Positions 1 to 12,838 of a stretch of DNA of 64,000 bases are shown here, in pieces. The stretch covers positions 45,472,501 to 45,536,500 of the forward strand of contig NC_090989.1 of assembly GCF_041146395.1 (NCBI RefSeq). Direction: 5' to 3'. The stretch's first letter is position 1, and each line of letters begins with the position of its first letter. The DNA comes from Eulemur rufifrons. Its lineage: Eukaryota > Chordata > Mammalia > Primates > Lemuridae. Position numbers and translations under genes: made by a program. The notes beneath the pieces were generated by a model. The model saw only the letters and a program-made list of their open reading frames with translations, was not told where the DNA came from and ran no database searches.

Positions 1-2140
1 ATTATAATTTTCACCTGAAATTGACCCTAAAGAGTCCGAATTGAATATCTACACATGAGATTTGAGTAAGTGAAGACTTGACACAGAAATGTACGTTTGT
101 ATTTCCCAATTCAACATAAAGCAGGACCTGTCCAAACCTTACTACAGTAGCTGTGCTCAACATCACAATCGATATTGATTTACCATACCTAACAGAAAAT
201 TAGAGTCTACTAGAGTTTAGAATGTTACCTGTTCTTTGACTTCTAGTTATATTTTCTTCACCCAGGTCAGAAATGTGCAGTTAGGATTTTGTACTAGAAA
301 TTAAGAAATGTAATTTAGTTAATAGGAGGAAGAAAAACCTTTAAAATTTATTAAATAGATTAAGTTCAAATGAAACAAACCTGACCAAATATTTCCATCT
401 CTTGGATTAATAAGAATCACAAAATTGCAGGTGATCTGAATAGGTTCTATTGACTTTCTGCCTATATTTAACTAATGTAATGAACATCAATACTTCTTAA
501 CACCCAATGGCTTAGATTATGGTGGCATACTCTAGCACTTTTTATCATTATCGCTGTTGTACAGTTAAAAAAAAGAAAGTAATAAAGGGCCAGAACTGTC
601 CTGGGAAGGTATGTTTGATAATATATTGTAAAAACTCCATTTTTAGATTTGGACAAATTTTTACATGCTAATGTCTTTTAATTAGTGTACAAAATTTAAC
701 TATTACATTTTACAGTGTTTTTGAAATATGGTAATAGGTTTCTAAATAACTGCTATGGAAAACTATATTAATCTATGATTACACCCAGTCAAATAAAAAC
801 CAAAATCATGTACATATGGAGATTGTGACACAAATTCTGAAAGCCTCAGGGATAGAGTATACTTGAGGAAAATGTGGCATGAAGATAGATGACACACAAA
901 CCCACAGAAACAATTTAAAGTACCTTTCAGGCACATTTCCTTTCTAAGTCATTTGAGATATACTATTTTAATACTCAGGGGGTGAGAGGAGACCAAACCA
1001 CATTCATTATCCCTTGCCAGGAAATAGCTCTGCAGAGTCTCTGTGGCTGCACTGATTCTGCATAGCTTGGTGTGTGGGTGGGTGGCACACATCAGGTCTG
1101 CTAGTTTCCAGAGAGGAATGTAGACCTCCTGAAGTGTTATAATACCTTCGGCCTCCGTGGGGGGTCCGGGCTCCTGTGGATGCCACTTCCTCTCCTTTCA
1201 CTGCTCTGCTCAGAGAGTTGGAGCATTGGAATGAGGGTGGGACGGGCTGGTGTAGAATGGGGGAAGTACCTGAGAACACAAACTTGGAATCTGTAGAGAC
1301 CACCAGAGTGCAAAACACTTATGTGGCAATACTAATTCTGAAGAGAAAGGAGTAGTTATTTCCTACTTTTGGTTCCAACTGCTGAAACCCTCTACACATC
1401 TGCTATTCTGGATTTGGGAAAGAGAAAAAACAAGAGAAGTGGGAAACTCTATAGTGGTTTGGCTGCTTAGAAGTGGGCAAAGTGCAAGGAAAGCTACCAA
1501 GAGAAGAGCAAAATTCTTACCTCCATGTATCTCTACTGTTTAGCATAGGCTGGGTTATGCTGCTGTACTACACCATCCAATACCACAAAGATTTACTTCT
1601 TACACAAAAATCCTCTGCAGTTCAAGATACTCTCCAGGGCAGCTATCCCCTCTTGTGGTGACTCTATAATCCAGGCTTTCAGAGGCTCTTACCCCTCCTC
1701 CCTTCCACTCCCCCCATTCACTGCTACAAGATCTGAAACACATGGCCCCTTTAGAAGGCATGGCAGTGAGAGAGAGCAGGAGATCCCACACCAATGATAG
1801 GAACTATAAGAGATAGGTGTCACTTCTGCTCACATTTTGTTAGCCATCTCTAGTCACATCTAGGCAATGCCTGACCTCAAGGAACAGGGGGTCACAGTCC
1901 CTGTGTATCTGGAACTGGAGGGGAACTAGATACTGATGAACATTAGAGTCATGGTGCCCTTACCCTCTAAAGCTCTAAGATTAACTTCTAGTTCTATGTA
2001 GGTGCAGATTTCCAAGAGGATGTACCTTCCCTTTCTGTAGTGTCCAGTTGTGTCTGTTCTTGCCTCTGGATTCTAGTCTCCTTTCCAAAGGAAAGATAGT
2101 GTTACCAAAAGCTCAGCATTTGTCCCCAAGGCCACATCAA
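1..2140. other. Unassigned AT-rich sequence
   Basis: No gene or repeat could be assigned here. The stretch is AT-rich single-copy-looking DNA with short stop-limited frames only, none resembling a known protein. Positions 1000-1300 are more GC-rich but show no splice or coding structure that I can defend. Confidence 0.5.
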
Positions 2141-2850
2141 AAGAATGAGGACAAGTGGTTGAGGAAAAGGAAAGATGAGTTTATTAATTTGCTGGCAAAT
2201 GCAGAGAATGGAGACTCCTATCTTAAAATGTCATTGTCCTAATCATAAGCAGAAACACAGAACTTTTAAAGGGAGGGTTTTCAGCTTTAGGGTATTTGTT
2301 GTTTAACTATAGTTAATGGTTTTGATTGATCCCATCTTGGCGAAGACAATCTCTCATGACCTCCACCTACCTGGACCTCCCAGACCTCATCCTGGACAAT
2401 TCTGGTGAGTCATCTCCTGTGGTAGAAAGAACAAATGATAGTCCTAATATGTAATAGGCAGATTGGCCCAAAAAAGGGTAAAGATGTATTCTGTCTTTTT
2501 AAAACATCCCCTGCTCTTTTGGAGAATTAAAACCTAAATCCCTGCCTCAGGCCAGTGGTCGGGAGGGGCAGAGGAGTGTCTTTGTTCTTTGTGCAAGAGA
2601 TGACTCAAAGGAATTGTCCAGGTGGAGGTCACAAGAGATTGTCTTTGCCAAAGAAAGGTTGGATCAGAACCTCATCTGTAGTTAAACAGAAATAGCCTGA
2701 AGTTGAAAACACTCCCTTTAAAAACTCTGTATTTGTGCCTTTTGTTAGGAGAATTGATACTTTAAGGCGGGAGTCTGCCATTTTCCTCATTTGCTGGCAA
2801 ATTAGTAAACTCCTCTTTCCTTTTCTTCAACCACTTGTCCTTGTTCTTCT
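2141..2850. repeat. Imperfect inverted repeat (palindrome) with ~140-bp loop
   Basis: Positions 2141-2437 and the reverse complement of 2578-2850 align along almost their whole length. Shared landmarks are ggacaagtggttga, gtttactaattt-like and gcaaatg blocks, aaagacaatctc, gacctccacc, ggacaatt and gagtcatctc. The left arm carries about 24 extra bases (around 2366-2390). The arms are clearly diverged, roughly four-fifths identical by eye. The 140-bp spacer between them is not repeated. This could be two copies of one LTR-like repeat inserted head to head, or an old foldback element; I cannot name the family. Confidence 0.75.
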
Positions 2851-3164
2851 AATGCAGTATTGGGGCAAGTGGCAAGCTTTCAGTAACAATAGAGAGGAAA
2901 GAAATAGAATTTATTTATCTTTAAACTCTGCAAGCAGAGAGTTGGTTCCCTAAACATCTATAAAGGCAAAGGTAACCAAAAATACATCTTTGACTAGCTG
3001 TTTGAAGCAGCTCGTAATGCTAGTAAGGAAAGCTACTAATGCTTAAAAGGAGGTAGGTACATGTCCTTCTCTGAGCTTTGCCTTTCTGCCTTTTATTTTG
3101 TGACTTACTTTTCTTATTTGGTTTGGTTCCTAGGTAAAGATTCTAGTGCTTTACTAAATAAAAG
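2851..3164. other. Unassigned flank of the old LINE-1
   Basis: AT-rich sequence with no recognisable gene. It ends in a purine-rich stretch (aaaagaaagaaag) that abuts the start of the plus-strand LINE-1 and may be part of its target-site duplication. Confidence 0.4.
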
Positions 3165-3449
3165 AAAGAAAGAGAGTGACATCAGCAAGATGGCAGAATA
3201 GGGCTTTCCAATGCTCATTCACTCACTAAAACATCAGTTTGAACAATTACCCATGCATGAAAATACCTTCACATGAGCTAAGGAAACCAGGTGAGAGATT
3301 ACAGCACCTGAATGTAGCACAGAAATAAGGAAAGCATTAAACAGAGTAGGAAAGGACAGTTTCGCATTACCCGCATCACCCCTCCCTCAAGCCCATGCAG
3401 CACAGCACAGAGAGAGATACTTTCTGAATGGGGGAAGAGTGAAGAGCAT

Positions 3450-4450
3450 GGGAAATTGCCTCAGAACCAGCACTGGGCCTACCCTAGTAAAACCCAGCAC
3501 CAGACAAGACCTCACAGCCCCAGTCTCCAGGCCAGTCGCACAGACTCAGTATCCAGTCCCATCCGAGTACCACTCCAACTCCCACAGACTCAGATCAAGT
3601 CCTTCCCCATCAGCAGGCTAGCACCAGTGGTTGCAGGCTCCAGGCAAGCCCCATAGACTTAGTCTCAAGGCTTGCCCAGCACTAGGCTGGCCCTAGTGGT
3701 CCCAGTCATAGGCCAGCTCCCAAAGACTCAAGCTCTAGATCCACTCAGGACACAAGGCCCACCCCACCACCAAGTCAGCCACAGGAGGCTTAGGCTCCGT
3801 ACCGTCCATCCCTAGCACTAGGCCAACCTATCTCTAGACTTCCCCTACAGCTTCAGACTCCAGGCCAGGACTCATGGACCCAACTTTTAGACTCTCCAAA
3901 ACATCAGGCCAGTCCCCATGGATCCAGGCTTCAGGATCATCTCCATAGTCCCAAGCACCAGTAAACTCAGGGTCTAGGCCCACCCCAGTAGACTCTGGCA
4001 CCAGGGAGGCCCCCGAGGACTCAGGCTCCAGAACCACCCCTGTAGACCCAAGACCTAGGCCTGCCCCTGAAGATTCAGGTTACAGGCCTGACTCCACCAA
4101 TAGGCCAGACCACATGGACTCAGGCTTCAGGCCATCCCCTTCAGACTCAGGTTCAAGGCCCGCCCCAGCAACAGGACAGCCATTGCAGATACAGGACCCA
4201 GGCCTGCCCTTGTGGACCCAGGATCTAGGACCACCCTTGGGAATCCAGTTAATATGTCCACCCAGTACACCCTAGTGCCAGGCTGGCCCCTGCAGAGCTA
4301 GGACCCAGGCCTGCCCCCATAAACTCAGGCTCCAAGCTCACATTTTTGAACCCAGGATCCAGGCTCAACCCCATGGATTTAGGGACAAGGCTCACCAGCT
4401 GCTAACCCAGGCACCAACCCAACCTGCCCAAGAACTCCAGCAGCAAGTCC
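3450..4450 (+). repeat. Degenerate tandem repeats in the 5' UTR of the old LINE-1
   Basis: About 1 kb made of imperfect reiterations of a phrase like 'gactcaggctccaggcc' followed by a C-rich stretch such as 'gcccctgtag', spaced roughly 30 or 60 bp apart. Examples lie at 3510-3560, 3630-3700, 3850-3900, 4010-4080 and 4130-4160. The repeats lie between the LINE-1 5' end and ORF1, so I read them as part of its regulatory 5' UTR and not as an independent satellite. Confidence 0.7.
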
Positions 4451-6484
4451 TGAAGACCATGACAGACAGCCTTCCCTGAGTCTCTGGATGGACTGGTGAA
4501 GAGCTTTTCCTGCCAAAGCCAGTCTTTAAAAACTGGAACAAGTACCTATTTCTTCAAACACACAGACACCAAATGCATGGCCACAAGGATCACAAACAAT
4601 CAGAGAAATGTGACACCATCAAAGAAACAAAATAAACCACCAGTAGCTAATCCTAATGAAATAAAGATTTATGAACTGCATGACAAAAAATTCAAAATAA
4701 TCCTTTTAAGGACGTGAGTTACAAAATGACAAAGGTATACAATGAAATGAAATCAGGAACAATACATGAACAAAATGAGATGTTGAACAAAGAAATAGAA
4801 ACCATAAAATAAAAAGCAGAAATTCTGGACTAAAAAATTCCATGGAGAAAGTCAACAGACTCAACCTAGCAGAAAAAAGAATCAGTGAGCTTGAGACAGG
4901 TCATTTGAAATTATCTGAGAGGAATAAAAAGAAAAAAGAGTGAAAAATGTCTACAGAAATTACAGGACGTCATCAAATAAACCAACTTATGCATTAGGAG
5001 AATCCAAGAAGGAGCAGAGAAAGAGAACAGGGCAGAAGTTTATTTAAAGAAATAACGACAGAAAACTTCCCAAATCTGGAAAGGAAAATGAAGATTCAGA
5101 TCCATAAGCCCAAAGAACCCAAAATAGATTAAATATAAAGAGATCTTTGCCAAGATACATTATAACATTATGACCAAATTCTTAAAAGTCAAAAACAAAG
5201 AGAATTTTGAAAACAACAAGAGAAAAGTAACTTATTACATGGAACTACCTGAAGATCAACATTGCATTTCTCAGTGGAAATCTTGTAGGCCAGGGGAAAG
5301 TGCGATGATAAATTCAAAGTACTAAAGAAAAAAAAAACTGCCAATCAAGAATACTATGCCTGATAAGGCTGTCCTTCAGGAATGAAGAAGAGACAATGGC
5401 TTTCTCAGATAAACAAAAGCTGTGGGAGTTCATCATCACTAACACTATTTTACAAGAATGCTAAAGGAAGTTCTTCAAGTGAAATGAAAGGATGCTAACA
5501 AAATAAAAACACGAAACTATACAGCTTGTTGTAAAGGTAAGAATATAGTGAAATTCAGAATACTTTTGATACTGTAATGATGCATAAATCCTTTTTTACT
5601 CTAGAATGAAAGTTAAAAGATAAAAGTATTAAAAATAATTGTAGCAACAATATTTTGTTAATGGATGCACAATAAATAAAATATTTAAATTGTGATATCA
5701 ATAACAAAATGTGGAGTAAAATTACAGTGTTTTGTATGCAATCAAAGTTAAGTTGTTATCAGCTTAAAACAGACTGTGATAATTATAAGATATCAGCCTC
5801 ATGGTAACCACAAAGAAAACTCATATATTAGATTCACAAAAGATAAAAAGAAAAGAATCAAAGCTTACCACAACAGAAAATCATTAAATCACAATGGAAG
5901 ACAACAAGAGTGAAGAAGTTGAACAACAACAACAAAAATAGTCAGAAAACAATTAACAAAACGGCAGTAGTAAGTCCTCATCTGTCAATCTTACATTAAA
6001 TATAAATAAATTTCCCAATCAAAAGTCATAGAGTGGTTGAATGGATAAAGAAACAAAACCCAACTATATGCTTCTTATAAGAGCCACACCTTGGCTTTAA
6101 GGACACACATAGGAAAACGGAGGAGTGGAAAATGATAATGTATGAAAATGGGAATGAAAAGAGAGCAGATATAGCTACACTTATACCAGACAAACTAAAC
6201 GTTAGTCAAAAAGTATAAAACAAAACAAAGAAGGTCATTATATAATGATAAAGGGGTCAATTTATCAAGAAGATATAACAACTATAAATATATATGCACC
6301 CAACATTGGAGCACCTAAAAATGTAAAGCAAATATTGACAGAACTGAAAGGAGAAATATACAGAAATACAATAACATGGGGCTTTAATATCTCACATTTA
6401 ACAATGAATAGATTATCCAGACAGAAAATCAATAAGGAAATAGTGAACTTGAATAATACTATAGACCAAATGGACCTACCATAG

Positions 6485-6486
<2 letters not shown>

Positions 6487-6519
<33 letters not shown>
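6487..6519. repeat. (CA)n microsatellite
   Basis: About 33 bp of uninterrupted CA dinucleotides inside the degenerate ORF2 of the old LINE-1. It sits directly after an in-frame stop in the endonuclease region, so it arose after or during decay. Confidence 0.95.
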
Positions 6520-6521
<2 letters not shown>

Positions 6522-9500
6522 ATCCCAGTTAACAGCAGCAGAATATACACTCTTTTAAGTATACACAGAACATTTTCTAGTATAGATCATGTTAGGCCAC
6601 AAAACAAGTCTTAACACATTCAATAAGATTAAAATCATATCAAGTATGTTTTCTGACCACAATGGTATCAGTAGAAATCAGTAACAGAAGAAAAATTGGA
6701 AAATTCACAAATATGTGGAAATTAAGCAACACACTTCTGAACATCCAATGGGTCAAAGAAAAAATGAAAAAGAAAATCAAAAATATCTGAGGCCAATGAA
6801 AATGAAAATACAATATACCAAAACTAATAGGATACAGCAAAAGCAGTTCTAAGAGGGAAATTTATTGCTGTAAATGCCTACATTGAGAAAGAAGAAAGAT
6901 TTCCAATCAAAACCCTAATTTTATACCTCAAGGAACTAGAAAAAGAAAAACAAACTAAGCCCAAAGTCAGCAAAGGAGAGAAATAAAAAAATAAATATCA
7001 GAGCAAAAATGAAGACTAGAAAAACAATCAAAAATATCAATGAAACTGAGAGTTGGGGTTTTGAAAAAATAAACAAAATTGACAAATCTTTAGATGAACT
7101 AAGGAAAAAAGAAGACTCAAATAGTTATAATAGTGAGGAAATATTATAATTGATAGTACAGAAATACAAAAGATTATAAGAGACTACTCTGAACAATTAT
7201 ACATCAACAAATTGGATAACATAGAAAAATGGATAAATTCCTAGAAACATACAACCTACCAAAATTGAACCATAAAGAAGTTGAAAATCTGAACAGAAAA
7301 ATAACAAGTAAAAAGACTGAATCAGTAATCAAAAACCTCCCAACTAAGAAAAGTTCAGGAAATAATGGCTTATCTGGTGAATTCTACCAAACATTTAAAA
7401 AAGAATTAGTGCCAATCCTTTCAAACTCTTCTAAAGAAATTGAAGAGGAGGGAACACTTCCAAACTCATTTTACATGGACAGCATTACTCTGAAACCAAA
7501 GCCAAAGATACTACAAGAAAATAAAATGACACAGCAATATCCCTGGTGAAGATAGATGCAAAAATCTTCAACAAAGTACTAGCATATTGAGTTCAATAGC
7601 ACATTAAAAGAATTAAACATCATAATCAAATGGGATATATCTTTGAGATGCAAAGATGATTTGACATATACAAATGAATAAATGTGATACATCACATTAA
7701 TGAAATGAAGGATAAAAGTTATATGATCATCTCAAGAGATGGAGAAAAAGCATTTGATAAAATTCAACATCAGTTCATGATAAAAAAAACTCTCCAACAA
7801 ATTAGGTATGGAAAGAATGACAATCAACATAATAAAGGTTATATATAACAAGCCCACAGCTAACATATCATACTCAATGGTTACAAGTTGAAAGCCCTTT
7901 CTCTAAGATCAGGAACAAGATAAGGAGGACCACACTTATCACTTCTATTCAATGTACTGGTAGTGCTAGCCAGAGCAATTAGACAAGAAAATCAAATAAA
8001 AGACATCCAAATTGGAGAAGGAGTAAAATTGTCTCTAGTTGCAGATGATATGATCTTTTATATAGAAAATTCTAAAGACTCCACCCCAAAACTGCCAGAA
8101 CTAATAGCCAAATTCAGTAAGGTTGCAGAATACAAAATTAACATATAAAAATCAGTAGTGTTTCTATACACTAAAAACAAGCTATTGAAAAGGAATTCAA
8201 GTAAACCAATCCCATTTACAACAGGCACAAAATATATATAAAATACTTATAAATTTAATCATAGAGGTAAGAGATCTGTACTCTAAAAACTATAAAACAC
8301 TGATGAAAGAAATTGAAGACGACATAAAAAAATGGAAAGGTATCCCACATTCATGAATTGGAAGAATTAATATTGTTAAAATGTTCTTATTCCAAAGTTA
8401 CCCACAGATACAATGCAATCCCTATCAAAATTCCAATGACATTTTCTACAGAAATAGGAAAAAAAAAACTTTGTATGGAACTACAAAAGACTCCACATAG
8501 CCAAAGCAATTTGAGGCAAAAAGATCAAAGCTGGAGGCCTCACACTACCTGATTTAAAAATATACCACAAAGCTATAATAATCAAAACAGCATGGTACTG
8601 GAATAAAAACAGACACATAAACCAGTGGAACAGAATGAAGCGCCCAGAAATAAATACATGCATTTACAATCAACTGATCTTTGACAAGGTGCCAAGAACA
8701 CAGAATGGGGAAAGGACAATCTCTTCAATAAATGGTGTTGGGAAAACTGGATATCCACATACAGAAGAATGAAATTGGACTTACCTTATTCCATATACAA
8801 AAATCAACTCAAAATGGATTTAAGGACTTAAACATGAGAACTGAAACTGTAAAACTACTAGAAGAATACATAGGGGAAAACACCATGACATTGATCTGGG
8901 AATTGATTTTTTTGGGTTATGATTCTAAAAGCTCAGAAAAAAAGCAATAATAGGCAAAGGAGATTATATTAAACTAGAAAGCTTCTTCACAGCAAAGGAA
9001 ACAATCATTAGAACAAAAAGTCAACCTATAGAACGGGAGAAAATACTTGCACACCATTCATGTGATACAGGGTTAATATCATCTTGGATATGTAAGAAAA
9101 TCAACTCAATGGCAAGAAAATAATCAGGTTAAAAAATGAGCAAAGAATTTGAGTAGACATTTCTCAAAAGAAGAGATACAGATGGCCAAAGGGTATGAAA
9201 AAATATTCAACATCACTAAGCATCACTAATCAAAACCACAATGAGATATCACTTCATGCCTGTTAGAATGACTATTACCAAAAAAGATAAAAGATAAATG
9301 TTGATGAGGATATGGAGAAAAGGGAACCCTTGCAAACTGTTGGTGGGAGTGTATATTAATACAGCCAGTTTGGAAAACAGTATGGAGATTCCTCCAAAAA
9401 TTAAAAATAGAGCTACTATGTGATTCAGCAATCCCACTACTGGGTATGTATATATAAAGAAATTAAAATCAGTATGTCGAAGAGACATTTGCACTCCCAT

Positions 9501-10179
9501 GGTCATTGCAGCAGTGAATAATAGCCAAGATATGAAATCAACCTCAGATGAATAAAGAAAATGTGGTGGGTATATATGTATAAACAATGGAATATTATTC
9601 AGCCTTAAAAAAGAAAAAAGCCCTGTAATTTTTGACAACATGTGTAAATCTAAAAGACATCATGCTAAGTGAAATAGGGCATGCACAGAAAGACAAATAC
9701 TGCATGATCTCAGTTATATTTGGAATCTAAAAGATTTGAACTTATTAATGCAGAGAGTAGAATGGTAATATTCAGGGGCTCGGAGTGGAGAGATAGGGAG
9801 ATGTTGGTCAAAGGATACAGAGTTTTAGCAAGGTTGAATAAGTTCCAGAGACCTATTGTAGAGCATGGTGATTATAGTTGATAATATATTGTTGGCTTGA
9901 AAATTGCTAAGAGAGTAGATCCTGAATGTTCTCACAATAAAAAATGATAAGTATGTGAGGTTATGGATATACTTTATGGATATATTAATAAGCTTGATTT
10001 AGTCATTTCACAATGAATACACATATCAAAACATAACTGTACGTAACTGTACACTGTAAATATACAATTTTTATCTGTCAACTATACCTTAATAAAAAAT
10101 AAATAAAAATTAGAAAAGAAAGAAAAGAAAATTAAATTTGTGAGGAATAATACAGATTATAAAGTTCTTTTGAAGATGT

Positions 10180-10330
10180 TGATTCATGTCAGTTTCAAAA
10201 CAACCCTATGAGAAAAACTTACATATTTATGCACCAGTTACCAGGGAAGAAACTAAGACTAAGTAAGATACATAAAGAAACTTTAAGGCAGAGGCAGGAA
10301 TGAGTGTCAGAGATGGTTTCCACTTATTTC
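10180..10330 (-). repeat. MIR-like SINE fragment
   Basis: The order 'aacaaccctatgag ... accagggaagaaactaag ... agtaag' matches the core and 3' part of a MIR in the reverse orientation (the usual 'caacaacccta / gatgaggaaactgag / aagtaact' landmarks). Strongly diverged. Confidence 0.5.
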
Positions 10331-12190
10331 AGGGCCTTTGAAAACCCAAAGACATGACCACATTTTAACATATACCTAGTCTCTTCTGAGTATCAGCTGT
10401 CACTTGCCTTTTATCCGAATGATTATTTTCTTTGTTGACATCTGCATGAGCCTCTTCTAAGCATTTGCTTACAGTTACTGGTCTCCTCACCTGCCTGGAA
10501 TCCACCACAACTAAACCTGGGAACTCAAACTGTGCTTGTCCGTATTTTGGATCATAAACACAGCATCTTCATGGGAGCACTAAGGTTTCTTTTCCAGCCC
10601 TAAATGCCAACCCACACCCCATGGGCACCTAACTGAGCCTCCTCACCTCCCCACGAATGGGTTCTAGTTTAAACCAGCTCACTCTGTGGCTGTCTGTTTT
10701 GTATGCTGAGCCACACCTCAGCGATTACAGGTAGGCATGGGAGGAAGAGGTGGAAGGGCTCCCTGAGGTCTGTCGGTTCGTGGGCACAAAGCTGAATGTT
10801 CCCTTCAGCCAGCAATTAAAAGCCAGGCTCAGAACAGAGAAGCAAAGTCTCCTATTTGCCAAGCTACTTAGAAGAGGAATGTAAATGCCAGCAGCCCCAG
10901 CCGCCAGCCCGACTGCTGGAAGGTATGGGGACTTGCAGAGTGAGGCTGCAGCGTCATGATCTCCTGGAGACAGGGCCAAGGCAGGCCAGGAGCTGTGCAA
11001 GAGGGAGGGAGGGAGGGAGCAGGAATGTGTCTCCCAACAGCATGTTTGAGAACAAGCAGTTATTTTCCCCAAAGCCATCTGTGAGACTCTCAACTTGTGC
11101 CCGAAAAAGAAAAGGGTGAGACAGAGAGAAGTGAATTACTGGAAAAAGCAGGTATCTCTTTGGGAGTTTGCGAGGGCAGCAAAAAGACTGTCTACCAGTC
11201 TGTTAGTCTTGGCAGCTGCGTATCTGTGAATCTGGCCACGGTCAGGGTTTCCAAGGCCCTGCTTCTGGAAAACGCAGCAAAGGTTTAACCTAAAACGTGG
11301 ACTGTGGATGGCTCTGGCGTGATCTAAGTCAGGGAATCGTGAGTTCCTGACCGGGGTCCCTCGGCACACGAGGTCATTAAGGTGACATTGTGACTAATTG
11401 TGTGGAAGACTGTATGGGAACATGTCTCCAATTGGACTAAAATTTCCCAGGAGACAGGCTCATCCAAGTTTTTTTTTTTTTTTTTTCTCTCGATTGCACC
11501 CTGAGTGTTCCAAACTGTAGGTGATGGATGAGAAATTCATTGCCGAATGGCTTTTTGCCCAGCACTCTTCCCATCCACCAGAGGGCAGATTTTCTGGCTG
11601 TAATGACTGTGCTTCCTCCCAGCTGCTTAGTATTATGAGAACAATATAACCCCTCTTCCTCCTGCCTATAGACATTTAGGAATCTCTGTGGTTGCCAGTA
11701 GCAGAAAACTTACCTCATAGCAGCTCAAACAAATACAGGTGTATTTTTCTCACATAACACAATTTTGGAGCTAGGTAGCATCTGCCATCAGTTCAGTAGC
11801 TCAGTGGCATCAGGGCTAGCATCTCCAGAATTCTCTTACATTCTCCCTCATGCTCACCTCTCTCTTGATCACAAGTTGGCTGCTGCATCCTTGGGCAATT
11901 ACACTCACGTTCAAGACAGGAAAAACACAGAAGGACAGTGTCCCCTGGGATAATCCCCATTCATCAGGACTACAACTCTATTGGAATCCCTATGAGATCT
12001 CTCTGGGTGCCCAGCCACACCTAGCACGAAAGAACTCTAGGGAGGGGAGAATTTAGCTAGACACCCTGCCAGCCTGAACAAAGTCAGGGCTGGGTCAACT
12101 ATAAAGAAGAGAGAACTATTATTAGGAAGACAACTAGCAGTGCCTACCACAACCTGTGCATAGCACTGATCAAATTACATTTAAATATTC
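10331..12190. other. Unassigned sequence
   Basis: No gene assigned. Region 10590-11350 is the most GC-rich single-copy-looking part of the left third and holds frames of 87-122 codons on both strands, which resemble no family I know and overlap each other. A (GGGA)n-like patch lies at 11002-11020 and a T-tract at 11468-11486. Region 11690-12070 looks like an old interspersed repeat that I could not name. Confidence 0.4.
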
Positions 12191-12194
12191 TGTT

Positions 12195-12350
12195 TCTGTC
12201 TCTGTCTGCCCTTCCACTAGAATTAACAGCACTTGGTAGACAGAGGCACCCAGTCATCCTTGTATTTCCAGCACTTAGCACACTGTCTGGCACAAAATAT
12301 ATTTAATAAACATATCTGTAGTTCAAAAATTATTGGCTGAACTAAATTCC
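12195..12350 (+). repeat. L2 LINE 3'-end fragment
   Basis: The order 'cttccactagaat ... gtatttccagcacttagcacactgtctggcac ... ttaataaacat' is the characteristic tail of L2 elements (usually 'ccccagcgcctagcacagtgcctggcacat...caataaat'). Confidence 0.7.
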
Positions 12351-12487
12351 AAATAATAGGCAAAAGAATTGAATTTAGAGTCATTTTTGCATTCATATCT
12401 CTCTAAAGATAACGGGAGCTGTTAATGTAAAACAAACATTGGTTTTCCAAAAGATAGGCACTCACAGGAATGAGTATGTGATGCCCT

Positions 12488-12502
12488 ATGTACAAAGTTT
12501 CT
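12488..12502. repeat. Left target-site duplication of the twin-primed LINE-1
   Basis: The 15-mer atgtacaaagtttct here is repeated exactly at 13774-13788, on the far side of the LINE-1 fragment. The last bases also serve as part of the Alu's own duplication. Confidence 0.85.

Positions 12503-12838
<336 letters not shown>

Larger units (their letters stand above)
3165..10140 (+). mobile_element. Old, nearly full-length LINE-1 (degenerate)
   Basis: A plus-strand LINE-1 of about 7 kb. It opens with a 5'-end signature (gacatcagcaagatggcaga, near 3178) and a proline-rich-looking repetitive 5' UTR. ORF1 remnants follow at about 4700-5500 and ORF2 remnants at about 6100-9650, then a 3' UTR and A-rich tail at 10085-10135. 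Both reading frames are broken many times. Recognisable ORF2 pieces include an endonuclease segment (INIYAPNIGAP, 6245-6484), the pre-RT segment (MDKFLETYNLP, 7229-7549) and an RT piece where the FADD box reads VADD (7963-8148). Flanks aaaagaaagaaa on both sides may be the target-site duplication but are low-complexity. It is certainly inactive; probably an L1M/L1P-age family. Confidence 0.88.

Noticed and set aside
6487..6519. (CA)n as a possible regulatory element
   Set aside because: Ordinary microsatellite in a dead LINE-1.
10725..11119. Overlapping frames of 122 (minus) and 87 (plus) codons in GC-richer DNA, possible exon
   Set aside because: Both strands are equally open, no splice-bounded structure or known protein similarity could be seen.
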